Source: Lycium barbarum (Eukaryota > Streptophyta > Magnoliopsida > Solanales > Solanaceae). From it: a stretch of DNA of 64,000 bases. Position numbers and translations under genes: made by a program. Location of the stretch: assembly GCF_019175385.1 (NCBI RefSeq), contig NC_083346.1:90898333-90962332 (forward strand), given 5' to 3'. The notes under the pieces were generated by a model, which worked only from the letters and a program-made list of their open reading frames with translations, ran no database searches and was not told the origin of the DNA. Positions 33,464 to 45,339 of the stretch are shown piece by piece (the stretch's first letter is position 1; each line of letters opens with the position of its first letter).

Positions 33464-33878
33464 AAGTACAATTGTGGCTCGCCTCAAACAGTTGACAATC
33501 AAGTTTGGCATGTAGAAGAAGTGAATTGTTCATCGTGTCAAGCGACACCAAAGGGTGATGTCTGAAATGATTGCTCAACTTAAAAGTGTTAGTCATGTTC
33601 TATTGGATGAACCGTAAGGATAGGCAGTGATCCGGTCTCGTCCTAACATTTGAGAATCTTTAAAGGTTAACTTGACTCATAATGATAACATCAAAACAGT
33701 CATTATTGTTGCCTATCATGTGGAGCTTGAAGATGAGCGGCTTAGTGCTGCTAAACCAATACTTAGTGCTTATGTGGCAAATCAAGTGGTATAAAAACTT
33801 TCAAGCTTCAAGCGCAAGAAACTTTAAAAAGGGTCAAGGAAACCAAAGAAGGATCCTCCAAGCAAAGAAACCTACTTA
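33116..33878 (+). pseudogene. Copia gag remnant
   Basis: It begins M-T-Q-K-S-I-I-A-D-L-N-K-G at 33116, followed by a stop at about 33185. Y-K-I-W-F-V-L-E-K-Q follows and then a (TA)n run at 33396-33461 that has expanded inside the frame. At 33670-33780 L-T-H-N-D-N-I-K-T, H-V-E-L-E-D-E-R-L and Y-V-A-N-Q are recognisable as the C-terminal half of copia gag. The frame ends at the solo LTR inserted at 33879. Confidence 0.6.
33396..33461. repeat. (AT)33 microsatellite
   Basis: A near-perfect alternating AT tract of about 66 bp inside the copia gag remnant. Chance Tyr-Ile frames across it on the minus strand are artefacts. Confidence 0.95.
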
Positions 33879-36800
33879 TGTCACGACCCAACCCCGTAGG
33901 CCGTGACTAGTGCCCGAATTGGACACTCATGTCACTTATTAACTATAGTCATTTACAGCTAGCCTATCATGAACTCATTTGTTTAGAAAAGACAGGACGT
34001 TATTCTAAAGCTGTCACAATTCTGTATGTCATAAGCACATGTCTTCTGAGGAGTTAAAACTTTTCAACAACAACACCTCTATATATATATACGCAAGACG
34101 TCAAGGCTGCCACTACATGCAACATTTCGAACATACATACATATGCAAGCCGACAAGGCTGCAATCACGAATGGGTACGCCCCAAACATAAGTCATGTTC
34201 ATACAACGCAACAACAACTATATACAGACCCACACAGATGTCCACAGACCTCTAAGAGTAATGACCGTATCATATGGCGAGACAGGGCCCCGCCGTACCC
34301 AAATAAACACATATGAATTCAACATAAGGGAGTTATACCACAAGCTAGGCTCCGGAACAAAGGAGCAGTCAAAAATAGCTGAATAAGTGTCCTAAGCTGG
34401 CGGATCTCCGAAACGAGCGTCTGTACCTGCGGGCATGAACGCAGCCCCCCGAAGAAAGGGGGTCAGTACGGAATATGTACTGAGCATGTAAAGCATGAAA
34501 TATAGTAATAGACTCATAAGGAGACAAAGTATGTAGGACCCAATGCAACAATCAATAATTCATAAAACTTGCCTTTGGACATATTTCATCTGTATCATTC
34601 TCATATCAATATCGTTATAGAGTTTTGTAATCAAAGTTGCAAAATCATTCTGTATATAACATATATAACGTGTCCCGGCCCTTTAATGAGGGACTCGGTA
34701 ATTAAAATCATAGCATCATAAACATAAACATAGATGTGTCCCGGCCCTTTAATAAGGGACTCGGTAATAGGGAATATGCCCTCCTGGCCACCATCTCCAT
34801 ATCATCATGTCATCATATCATCATATACATATATATATAATGTGTCCCGGCCCTCTAGTGAGGGACTCGGTGATTAATATAGTAAATATGCGCACGAGAA
34901 CGTGTCCTGGCCCGGGACTCAGTGAAGGATATAGCGGTAAGCACGAGCAGAATAAATAGCAATCACATATATGCAATTAATTCTTTGAGACTCAATGGAG
35001 AAGCACTAACCAGCTCTAAAGTTTCAAAATAATATTCATATTCAGTTCTTTTTAAGTCTCATAACAAACTATAACAAGAAACATTTCAGATTTCGTGTAC
35101 ATGTACCAACTTAACATGGTGTAGCTTTTGAAAGTCAAGTATGCCTCTATTTGTGCAATTCTTTAAGAGTAGGAACTTCTATACATCATTCATTAGTCAA
35201 TCATATAGTAGGCTTGTGACAATAGCATTAAGGAAATATAGAATCATAAGTCATGCATGGAACTAGAGAGTAGCATTTACCCCAAGGTTCATATCGTTCC
35301 ATACTTACGTCTAGGACATGCCAAAAGAAAGAAAGAATAGGCTTTACATACCTTTAGCGTTTAGTTGTATTCTAACTTGTACTTGCTTCCCAAATACACT
35401 TATCCTATATCAAGATATAAAGAGCTACAATTAGTCTACAAGGGAATTCAATACGTATTTTGACGCTCACAATCCCTTTCAAACATTTAGACCACGTTTC
35501 GTTCGCATTCAAACCAACTACATACAACCAATCCAACATCAATAATCATATGTTCAATACCAATCCGGACAGCCCACATAACATTCCAAATGTCCCACAT
35601 TCACAACATTCCATAACGATTCACATACGGCTACTACATTCTCAAGTTACTCCTAATAATCCGTAGCCTTAACGTTTTCGTGTAACAACTTTACAACAAC
35701 CCAAACAACGTAAATGCAATATATATTCTTAACTCATTAGTCTTTCCAATTTAAAGAAGACAACATGTCCAAAACAGTTCCTAACAACAACACGCCCAAA
35801 ACAGTCCCTAACCAATCAACACGCCCAAAACAGTCCCTAACCAACAACATAAAGGTGCCCGGAATTCTTGCAAACGATTACGAACATACCAAGCAAACCA
35901 CATATGATTCTTACACCTTATTTCATGTCTTCATTTCATATAATTTCAGTAAAATACGACCAGCAGTCATACGATAAATATATCACCAAATTCGTACGCA
36001 AATAGCTACATTGTCGACACTAAAACCTCACAACAACAACAACATGTTTAATGACATTAATTTCACGATTTTTGGAACTGTTTTAGCATCATTTCCATTC
36101 TTACAACAGCCCACAATTCATCTCAATTTCAACTTGAATCAATGCACTTTACTTTCACTAAACGTTTGCAACAAGAATCAACATTCAACACACACAAATT
36201 CACTTCTAACATCAAAACTGTCCACGGTTTTGGACTGCCTATACACTTCATCATAATTCATTTCTTTAACACCTCAATTCACATATTCAACAAGAATACA
36301 ATACACCATAATGTCCATAACAATAACAATCCAAATGTGACACAAAACAGTCCCTAAACCTCCCCTAAAACAGCCCCTTTTTCACGGCTACAACACCCTT
36401 CCCACAATTTCATGATTTTTATCCGTTTATCCAACTACAACACATTCAATCCATTTCCAATACATGTTCATGAAGATAAAGCATGACTTCATTAGAACCT
36501 TCAACACACGGCTCATTTTCATTTCAAGAAAAACAGTCCAATATCCAACATGCAACATCACAACCAAACTTCTACAATCTTTGTTCATTTACCTATGTTG
36601 ATACATATTCAATTCATCAACAATACATACAAAATGAAATCAATCATGAATTCACCTCACTCACGGCTCACTCTCTACTTCAACTACAACAACAATCCCA
36701 CAACAACATGCATGAACTATACATTCAAATCATCATACAACACAAGAACAATAAGCATTCTTACCTTTCAATCTTGTTCTTCACCTTGGCCGAAACTTCA

Positions 36801-37949
36801 ACTCTATTTAGGTGCTACACTTTCTTGTTTCTTTTCAACAACTACTAAACCTTCTTATACACTAGATGAGGAGTAAAATTGGTGGAGAAAACTGAAATTT
36901 TTGAGCAATTTTGACCCCTCACTCTCGGCTAGCTCTAGGCCGAGAGCTTCTCTCTCTAGCTCTATAGTTTCTTGACTTTGTAATGTTGAAATGAGTTGTG
37001 TAATGAGGTATGAATCAGATTTTTACTATATGTATTTACCCCATGATTTGGACATGTGTCCCACTCAAATTCTTGGGTCAAAAACCATTGACCATTTCAC
37101 TATAATACACAGCCAAACATGGCTTATAATAGTGGGCTGATTTTTGTTCCCAATACCACTTAATAATTTTACCATTGTTAATTTAATCCCATTTTGCTGC
37201 CCAAGAAGGCCTTACACGTTCCCCCAACTAAGCATGGGCAAAAATCTGATTTTGCCATGTGTTTGTGGGGCCCACACGGCCACTAGTGAAAAATTTGTGA
37301 ACATTTAAGTCTTAGTACTCAGCCCGACTTGCATTGTCCATATCTCCTTACCCCGATATCATTTTGACGAGCGGTTTGTTGCATTGAAAACTAGACTCGA
37401 TGAACTTCATTTTAGGCTTTTGAAACATCTTAAAACTCCTCACATACTAGGAGATATGCCTCCTACAATATAGGCTAAAATTCGGGTCCGAGATTTTATT
37501 GAAATTGTTCCGATTCATTTCGTTTAACTTCTAATCCTCTTCCAACCTCATATAACCTCTTATACACATATATATACACACTTATATACATCAATAAAAA
37601 TCCATATACACGTCTCAAAAGGTCCGGAGAATCACAATAACCTTAAACATAACTAGAGAACTCACAAAGCTTCAACGAAACTCCAATCGCAAAAGTATAT
37701 TCCTATCTTTTGTCCATCTTCTATATCATTACTAATAATCTCAAATACTTTAAAAGGTCACTCACATCACCTCATATACATACTCATAACACGATTTCAA
37801 ATCCTTTAGGTTACCATGTCACCTCGAGATACTTAAGACAACCATATATATAACGATATTCTTACTAACTCGATTAACTTTCCTTGAACCTTCTTAACTC
37901 ATTCTTTCTTGTTTTAATACAGTAGCACGGATTATTATGGAGTGTAACA
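33879..37949 (-). mobile_element. 4.1-kb solo gypsy LTR, minus orientation, inside the copia element
   Basis: On the plus strand it starts TGTCACGACCCAACCCCG and ends GGAGTGTAACA. The ACTTA duplications at 33874-33878 and 37950-37954 are perfect. The order of landmarks (CACGACCC at the left, the TCAGTAC stem at 34463-34483) is the reverse of that in the plus LTRs, so it lies in minus orientation. No gag or pol frame was found; the longest open stretches (36483-36876) are AC-rich chance frames. A hairpin minisatellite is at 34671-34930. Confidence 0.9.
34671..34930. repeat. Minisatellite with inverted GTCCC/GGGAC arms
   Basis: Four units of TGTCCCGGCCCTTTAATGAG followed by GGACTCGGT, at 34671, 34737, 34843 and 34902, with spacing varying from about 60 to 105 bp. 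Each unit has complementary arms (GTCCC against GGGAC, and CCCTT against AGGG). The last unit is shortened. Confidence 0.8.
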
Positions 37950-37954
37950 ACTTA

Positions 37955-38700
37955 ATTCCAACAAGGAAAAGTGGCATTACAAGAAGAAAGATGAAAAATT
38001 GCAGTGTTGCAACTGTCAATGTTTGTTCTTCTTGTATTAGGTTTCTCTTCAGCAATAATGTTGTGAAAATTACTCTAGAAAATGTCTTCTATGGTTCTGA
38101 TCACCTTTATGATGGTTTCTTAGTGTAAATTGTAATCCTTTCACTTATGACTATTATGCGGGCTAACACATTATGACATGCTCTTCGAATAACAATGGTG
38201 TTGTTGTTGTTATTACATGGCATGCAAGATTGGATCACATTGGCAAGATAGAATGAATTTGTTGGCTAAGGAAGGACACTTGGGTTCTTTCTCCAAAATA
38301 GACATGCCAACTTGTGAACATTATCTTGTCGAAAAGATTACATATAAACCATCTAGGAAGGCTAAGAGACCTGACTTCTTATTGTCACTAACCCACTCAG
38401 AAGTCTGTGATTCAATGAATGTGAATAAAAAAGGCATTACAGACATGTAACTATTCCTTACGTACCACAACAAAATGGTGTAGCAGAAAGAAGGAATTAA
38501 ACACTATTGGACATGACAAGGTCCATGATAATGCATACAAATTTACCTATCTCCTTTTGGAGAGATGCGTTATTGACCGAAGCCTACATATTGAATAAAG
38601 TACATTCTAAATCAGTTATTTCCACTCCTTGCTATGGAAAAAGGCAAAGAAATGTATCTTTATAAGATACTTTGTATCTGAACACTCCAAAGGTTATGTG
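37955..38700 (+). pseudogene. Copia gag end, GAG-pre-integrase and integrase, broken
   Basis: After the ACTTA junction, 37955-38130 continues the copia frame. At 38217-38450 D-R-M-N-L-L-A-K-E-G-H-L-G-S-F, P-T-C-E-H and K-A-K-R-P are the GAG-pre-integrase and integrase zinc-finger region, with the usual H-x-R-L-G-H start altered. At 38455-38490 P-Q-Q-N-G-V-A-E-R-R-N is the integrase block with the catalytic Glu. W-R-D-A-L-L-T-E-A and L-N-K-V-H-S-K follow. The central Asp block is missing or shifted. Confidence 0.8.
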
Positions 38701-38979
38701 TTGAATGGTGATTAAAGGATGGAAGTGGTACTGAAATTGAATCACGAGACGTTATGTTTTTGGAAAATAATTTTTCAAAGAAGGGCAAAATAAAGGAATG
38801 AGAGCCTCTTTATGAAATGTTGAATTCAGATAGTTAGCTAATGTCTTCTGACACTTTTGATAATTAAATTGATCAAGATCTTATGCTTGATCCGAGTGGG
38901 AGTTAGAGTTCTCAATCTCGAAATCTTTTTGATTAATCTGAATTTCAGCTATGTAAGAGTACCAGAAAAGGTATACCTA

Positions 38980-40560
38980 AACAATCTTATAGGATTGAAG
39001 ATTACGTTTTCTTGGTATCTCCCACAGGATTGGATGAGACTAATTCTGTGACTGAGGCTTTAGCGAGCCCTGAAAAAGATGAGTGGATGAAAGCAATGAA
39101 AGAAGTATTAAAGTCCATGAGAATCAACAAAGTTTGGGATCTGGTTGGCCTTCCTCTCGGCGTAGAGCTATTGGGAACAAATGGGTTCTCAAAGTTAAAC
39201 GCAAAGCAGACAGGTCAATAGAAAGATGCAAAGGGACGATTGGTGGCAAAAAGTTTTACTCAAGAAGCTAGAATAAATTATGAGGAAACATTTTCGCCAG
39301 TTGTGAATTTTACCTCAGTTCGCTTACTTTTGGCTATTGTTGCACGTTTAGATCTTGAATTACACCAAATGGACATGAAGACAGCTTTTTCTCAATGGAG
39401 AACTAAACGAGGAAAACAACTTGTAGGTTTCATCATTAAAGGCCAAGAACATACCGTCTGTAAATTGAAAAGATCTATTTATGGCCTAAAGTAGTCTTCA
39501 AGGCAATGGTATTTGAATTTCACAATGAGGTGATTTCATATGATTTATCATGATCAATGAAGACCGTTGCATCTATGTGAAAAAGTCCAATGGAATATTT
39601 GTAATTCTTCCTTTTACGTGGATGATATATTATTAGCCAGAAATAATTTGGAGGTTTGGCTTTCAAAGTCATTTGACATGAAAGACATGGGAGAAGCACA
39701 CTATATATTGGGTGTTAAGATCCAAAGAGATTATTCCAAGAAATTTTTGAGTCTGTCTCAAGAAACATACATAAAAAAAAAATTTGAAACACTTTCGAAT
39801 GAATAGTTGCAAACCCGTAGATACTCCTATAGCAAGAGGTGAAACTTTGAGCCTTGATATGTGTCTGGAGACTGAAAAAGAAAAAGAAGACATGTCTCGA
39901 GTTCCATATTCTAGTGTTGTCGAGAGCTTGATGTACGCTATGATGTGTACTCATCCAGACATTTGTTATGCCATAGGTCTGGTTAGCAGGTACCAGTCCA
40001 ATCCTGGAAGAGATCATTGGAAAGCTGTGAAGAGGATCTTTCGATACCTAAAAGGAACTGTTAATTATTCACTATGTTATAGTGGAAATGATGTACAATT
40101 GAGAGCTTATACAGATGATGATTAGGGTGGTGACCGGAACGATAAAAAATCGACATCCGGCTATGCGTTCTTACTTAAATAGTGGTACTATTTCACAAAA
40201 AGTAAGAAATAAGCTTCCACGCTGCTTTTGTCCATGAAGGCTGAATTCGTGGTTTGTGCATCTGTAGTACAAGAAGTTGTTTGGCTAAGGATTGTTTGAG
40301 CATTTTCATATTTCAAAGAATTCTCAGGGTTCCATGATTTTATATAATGATAGTCAAGAGGCTATTACATATACAGAGGATCCTAAGTATCATAATACAA
40401 ACAAATTGATTTCAAGTATATATAACTTCGTGAAACATCATGGCAAGTGGAGAAATAACATTGCAATATATTCCTATGCAAAGATGATAGTTGATCCTCT
40501 TACAAAATCAATATCTAGAGACATATTTGAGAAATATGTTATGGCTCTAGGTTTGTGAAA
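38980..40560 (+). pseudogene. Copia reverse transcriptase and RNase H, broken
   Basis: Blocks in order: A-S-P-E-K-D-E-W-M-K-A-M-K-E (39066), N-K-V-W-D-L-V (39127), Y-E-E-T-F-S-P-V-V (39279), H-Q-M-D-M-K-T-A-F (39364), S-I-Y-G-L-K (39474), Y-V-D-D-I-L-L (39615, catalytic box intact), D-M-K-D-M-G-E-A-H-Y-I-L-G (39674). RNase H follows with V-G-S-L-type M-Y-A-M-M-C-T-H-P-D-I-C-Y-A (39931), R-Y-L-K-G-T (40045), Y-T-D-D-D (40108), K-S-T-S-G-Y (40148) and N-D-S-Q-E-A-I (40347). At least six frame changes or stops separate the pieces. Confidence 0.9.
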
Positions 40561-41533
40561 GATATGTTGAAATTTATGTTTTGTAAAATATACTCATCGA
40601 TGAATTATGATTGAGATTATGTTGATATTCTATATGCATGTGATGATATCCTAGTGAAGGATATAAGTGTGTCGAACAAGTCATGAGATTGGCTCTCTCA
40701 CACGAGCAATCGCCTCTTACATTGAGGAACGTGAAGGGATGAATTCCACCACCATGTTATGATTTGTTTGTAAGCCAGATATGAGTTTCTCTAAGAAGAT
40801 GAATTTGAGGATCATTGAAGAGAAAAACTCAAGTTAGACATCTGGGGGTGTCTAGACCAAGATTTGTGAGATGCTGAATGAGTAAAATAATGAGACACGC
40901 GCGCCAATATAAGGTGAGAACACCGTAGCATAGTTTCATACCACGTGTGTTTAGCGACCAATGGGTTAATGGGGAATGGATCCCTGCTTCTTCATTGTGT
41001 GAGGCCCAGAAAGTAATATTGACTTTCCATTGGAATACCCTTTTGACCTTTTACTGTTTTTTGAAGTACAGATCAGTGTTGCTACTTTCGCATTTCACAA
41101 ATAGCTATGAATGATTCGGCAATGCAGTGTATGTCTAGGAAAGCAGTTGATCTGGGATTGATAATTTCAAGTAGAAAGGGAAGACAACTAAGATTAATAA
41201 TATAACTTGTATTCACAGGTCGACCATTATGCTTACCATAGGGGTAACAAGTGTAATTGTGAATAAAGTTATACATGAACACGAGTTCGCCTCTTTTGAG
41301 GATGAGGAATCGGATAACTAGCGATGTCTGGGGTATTGCGAGTAATAAGATCCTCATGTTAGTAGTGAATTCTCTCCGCATGTGACTAGATTCCTGCATA
41401 GAGCTCTTGTAAAATCTTAAAAGGTATAACTCTTGATGCTCGCAGGTCGCACGAACTATTTGTCTATATGAATTACGTGTGTTATCAACATGGTACTAGT
41501 TAGGGTCTAGTCCACCATGTGTGAAGTAGGAGA
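40561..41533 (+). other. Copia 3' untranslated stretch
   Basis: About 970 bp lie between the end of RNase H and the 3' LTR. No domain is recognised, and open stretches on both strands look like chance. It ends in the polypurine tract. Confidence 0.6.
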
Positions 41534-41983
41534 TGTTGGATATTGGGTCGTGGGTCTCCCATGTGAACTGACCCGACTCGTTTGTAGAAGATAAAGATGA
41601 GAAAGTTATCGGGGAAGTTATTTAACTTCTTAAAACTCCAGGGAAGTTATTTAACTTCTTAATACTACTGCTATTAAAATAGAGAAAAAGAGTGTGAGAT
41701 GTGAGATATTAAAAAAGGCAGTTCACGTAACTTGTCTGGATAATAACTTCTCCATGACAAACAAAAAAAAAGTTCTTTCTTCTTCAATAGAGATATTGAT
41801 CTCTAAGATTCTTCCCAACATACACACACAACAACAAGAAAGACATCTAGTTCGTGGATATTAACTTTGTTTCCTAGAGAATCGAAGTTCGACTTGAGGT
41901 AATTCTTTTGGTGGCAAGTTCAACGATTTCCGCTGCGCTAAAAGGTACGCAATGTTGTTCTTGCCCCGTGATTTATTCTAACA
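41534..41983 (+). repeat. 3' LTR of the copia element
   Basis: It begins directly after the purine-rich tract GAAGTAGGAGA (41523-41533) and ends CTAACA before the CATTG duplication. It differs from the 5' LTR at roughly twenty places by eye, which suggests an insertion of moderate age. Confidence 0.92.
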
Positions 41984-42665
41984 CATTGTTATTATAGGTT
42001 CTTCATGGTAATTTCTATGAATGAATACCATGAATAGTCTCTCCTAAGAATCGCAGTAGAAAGCGGGTTGCAGGGTGTACCATGATTGCGAAATCCTGGC
42101 TTTGAAGAGAAGACATGTCCCTTGAATTCTTGATGAAAAACTAGTGATTTCAAGATTAATCTTGTTTGGGAGTAGTCATTTAACTCTAAACGATCTAGAA
42201 ACTTACTTTGGTAAGTAGGAGAAATCTTGAATGACTTGGGGTTGAGAGAAAATGTCTCCTCTTTGAAAAATGAAACCAATTTCTCTTTTCCCTTCCTTTT
42301 TTTAATTCTAACCTAGGCCAGCGTGCACTGTAGCTCGTGCGCAGCAATTTTGCGCTCAAGTGCAAATTGGCTCTGCAATTCTGCGCTCAAGTTAAAAAAT
42401 GCACAACAGTTGGCACGACTCTCTTAGTTTGTGCTCAAGCTCAAATCTGCGTGCATTCCCTAAAATGTTTTGTTCGCTAAATCGGGTATGACTCCAAATG
42501 ATGAACGGTACAGCGTTGGTCCTAGAATTCAAGGGATACTTCTTTGATTTAAAAATTATTCTCATACGCTCTTGTGTGGGCCCCACGAACCGCGGATTCA
42601 CTCGAATAACTTCGTTTACGTTCAAAATTAGTCCGAATTAAATCTTGAAATTTATGGGGTTTACA

Positions 42666-43543
42666 GATTGTAGGATATGTTTTATGCCTTCCTCCGATTT
42701 TTTTATTTTTTGTACCAAAAGAAAAGTTATTTTGCTATAAAAACCTTTTACCTATAATACTACCAACTATCATTATATTAATACACTCTTTATAAAATTA
42801 TCTCTCTATAACAATTCTACACAAATATTGATTGATTTTTCCTTTCACTTTATTAATGCTAATTATTCTACTTGGGTTGAGATAGAAGATTCAGTTATTA
42901 AGCTCTTAAACTGCCTTCAAGAAAACGTTATCGGGTACCATTCTGCTGAAAGTTATTTGGATGAAAATCTTTGCTAATTCAAGAGTTATATTTCCACGAA
43001 GCGACTGGAGTCTATGAAACAAGGTACAAAAGTATAAATTTCTCCATTAAACTTGCAAATTTTCAATTTTCAGTTAGTTTTAAAATACGTATGTGCTTTA
43101 GAGAGTTTAAATCTTTGTAGTTGGATTTACTAATATTGATTAGCTTTACGAAAATTAATTAATAATACATGAATATCTTTTGAGATTTTAAATTTAGATA
43201 CTTTTTTCTTTTATAACATAAAGTGTTTGGGAAAATGACTTTTTGCATGAGTTTTTGTCTAGAACAAACAATTAAGATCTAAACATCAAATGATTATAGG
43301 TGTATACCAACCATTCACTATAACAATAAAAAAAACTCCGGACAAATGACGTCATTATAGAAAAGTCAGATTGTATGTATATGTTCACTCTGATGTCTGA
43401 TCATAATCGTATAGGTTTTACCAATAACAGAGATAAATTAGAATATGCAGTAACCATACACATAAAAAATATTAATTTACCCAGACCTGGAGAATCAATG
43501 AGAGAAAATTTCACTCTATTTTTTCACACATATATATCTTACT
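42666..43543. other. Non-repeat stretch downstream of the glucanase gene, no gene seen
   Basis: AT-rich single-copy-looking DNA. Neither strand shows a convincing reading frame. It should contain the 3' UTR and poly-A site of the GH17 gene, just below 43544. I see no exact AATAAA close to the stop codon. Confidence 0.5.
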
Positions 43544-45245
43544 CTAGTTGAACCTAATGTCATAGGCCTTAATTCCATTATCTCCAAAAATACCAAAGTG
43601 CCTCTCAAACTCCTCTCCACTCTTTCCATTCTCATCAAACAGATCAAACAAAAAAATGTCTAAGCCAACTCCAGGTCTTTTAGGCGTACCCACATTGTTC
43701 AAAGCTTTTCTCACAATATTCTCATTATAAGTAAAGGCATTGTCAATGCTCGCACCATCAATTCCAGCAGTTGGCCACCCGGTCTCCGTGACCATCACAG
43801 GAATGCCCTCAAATCCTTCCTTCTCCATGGCATAAACAAATGCATCAATGGAAGCATCAAACATGTTGTCATAATCCAAGTTCTGGTCATATTCCACATA
43901 TGATGACCTAAATAGTGCATGGTCCAAAGAAACATACTTTGGATTATTAATGTACGCAAAAAAGGGGTACACGTTCACCATTAATGGTGATCTGGTGTCA
44001 TGTAGGAATTGTAATAAAGGAAGAAGAAATGGTTTGATATTAGAATCAAAAGTTGAAGATGATGGAGGGTATGAATTGGAAAGTATGGTAGATGCATGGG
44101 AAGAAGAAAGCTTAATGGTTGTAGCTAGGCCTAATGTTTGAAGAGCTTGGTAAAGTTTTGTAATTGTAGGAACTATATAAGGGGAGTAATATGGATCTTT
44201 AAGGAATATTTCATTGCCAACTACTAAATATTTAACTTGATTAGGGGAAACATGAGCAAAAATGTTTGATTGAAGCCATTCAATGGAGGTTGTCACTGGA
44301 TTATTGGCTAGGGTAGGTAGGATTTCATTGGGAACTCCAATCAAGAGCTCAATTCCAGTTCCACAAAATGGTTGTAATGCTTCTGGATCTGGATTAAATA
44401 GCCTAATTCTTGAAATGCCATTTGATTTTATGAGATTGATAGCTTCTGAAATTGGTGGGAGATTTGTACCAACACGACCATAACAAACTCCAATTGATGC
44501 TTCAACTACAAGGAAATCCAAAGGTTATGGAATTGTTGGATACATAGAATTGAAAAGAGAGTTTAACTTCTGTGTACTGAAAAGTTCACATTATTCAATA
44601 TTATGATTTTAGGGCTAATTAAATTTTTGGGCCGCCTAAAAAATAATATCCAGCAAATGTATATGTTTTGTATATTAAATATAAATATACATACTGTATA
44701 CATAAATATATATACAATATACATACTGCATACCTAAATATACATAATCAGTATATGCATTTTGTATATTTTGACTAGTGCCCGTAAATAATTTTGGTCG
44801 ACACACCAAAAGTGAAAAAAAGTCCATTTTACATTGACAGTATAAGTAAATGTTTACATTATTTTTAGGTGACCCAAAATATATCTGCAGATAATTTTGA
44901 AATTTTTACTTTTGAAAATAAGACAAGTTACCTGCTACTACAGGTAAAAATTACCTGATAGTGTAAAATTTATTTAAATCATTGATGGATATTAGTTAAA
45001 CTCTAAAATAATTACTACTGCTGGTAATTATTCATATAGAGTAAATAACCTGCTAGCTATAACATATTATAATACACCAATAATTAATATAAAAAGTATT
45101 TACACCGTCAGAATATCGTAAGTCCTTGAAAATATAGTATTGAAATTAGAAGAGAAGGATTATCATAGGAACCTGTTGAATAATTCCCAAGAAGAATGAA
45201 GACACAGTATAGCAAGAAAAGGACTTCTTGAATTATCTTTCCCAT
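43544..45245 (-). CDS. Glucan endo-1,3-beta-D-glucosidase (GH17, PR-2-like), two exons
   Basis: Exons: 45245-45173 and 44505-43544, 1035 nt coding, 344 aa plus stop. The intron (45172-44506, 667 bp) is GT-AG and phase 1. Exon 1 encodes M-G-K-I-I-Q-E then a hydrophobic stretch, a signal peptide of about 24 residues. The mature protein starts near E-A-S-I-G-V-C-Y-G-R, the usual N-terminus. Acid/base Glu is E123 (V-V-G-N-E) and nucleophile E265 (V-T-E-T-G-W-P). V-N-V-Y-P-F-F-A-Y (201-209) and E-R-H-F-G-I-F near the end are family motifs. There is no C-terminal X8 or GPI extension, so a secreted enzyme hydrolysing beta-1,3-glucan (callose or fungal wall) is likely. The start at 45245 is preferred because a TATA box lies between it and the in-frame ATG at 45416. 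No stop or frameshift is seen; expression is unproven. Confidence 0.93.
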
Positions 45246-45325
45246 TAGCGTACTTGACTTATTTGCTTTCTTTTCTCTTTGCTTTGTTTCCAGTAAGTGG
45301 CTAGGAGTTACGAAAAATCTACTGC

Positions 45326-45333
45326 ATATATAT
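45326..45333 (-). promoter_or_regulatory. TATA box of the GH17 gene
   Basis: CATATATATGG on the plus strand gives CCATATATATG on the minus strand, about 80 bases upstream of the ATG at 45245. Transcription would start near 45300, with a 5' leader of about 50 nt. The leader is rich in AAAG and AAAC, as is common for plant 5' UTRs. Confidence 0.5.
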
Positions 45334-45339
45334 GGTTCC

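Larger units (their letters stand above)
30877..41983 (+). mobile_element. Ty1/copia retrotransposon, decayed, with both LTRs
   Basis: LTRs are at 30877-31327 and 41534-41983, both starting TGTTGGATATTGGGTCGTGG and ending TATTCTAACA. They are 451 and 450 bp long and differ by a few percent by eye. The flanking duplication CATTG (30872-30876, 41984-41988) is perfect. The internal region holds the remains of gag, integrase, reverse transcriptase and RNase H in copia order. A 4.1-kb solo LTR at 33879-37949 was inserted later. Confidence 0.93.
30100..42665 (-). mobile_element. Tat-like LTR, minus orientation, split by a copia element; flanks do not match
   Basis: The left end TGTTATACCCC, followed by the conserved GGAGTCGCCACCTAATTG block (30172 onward), matches the end of the Tat-like LTRs at 4042 and 54428 in reverse orientation. 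The sequence resumes at 41989 after the copia insertion and appears to end TGGGGTTTACA at 42665, an LTR start when read on the minus strand. Without the copia element it is about 1.45 kb. The left flank is CCCAT and the right flank GATTG, so no target duplication is seen. The right boundary is inferred. Confidence 0.5.

Noticed and set aside
33227..33596. Tyr-Ile repeat frames on the minus strand
   Set aside because: Translation of the (AT)n tract in the copia gag remnant.
36483..36876. Two overlapping open frames of 121 and 108 codons
   Set aside because: No domain, strongly AC-rich composition, and they lie inside a solo LTR with exact boundaries.
43950..44483. Plus-strand frames across the glucanase gene
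   Set aside because: Antisense shadows of exon 2, without motifs.
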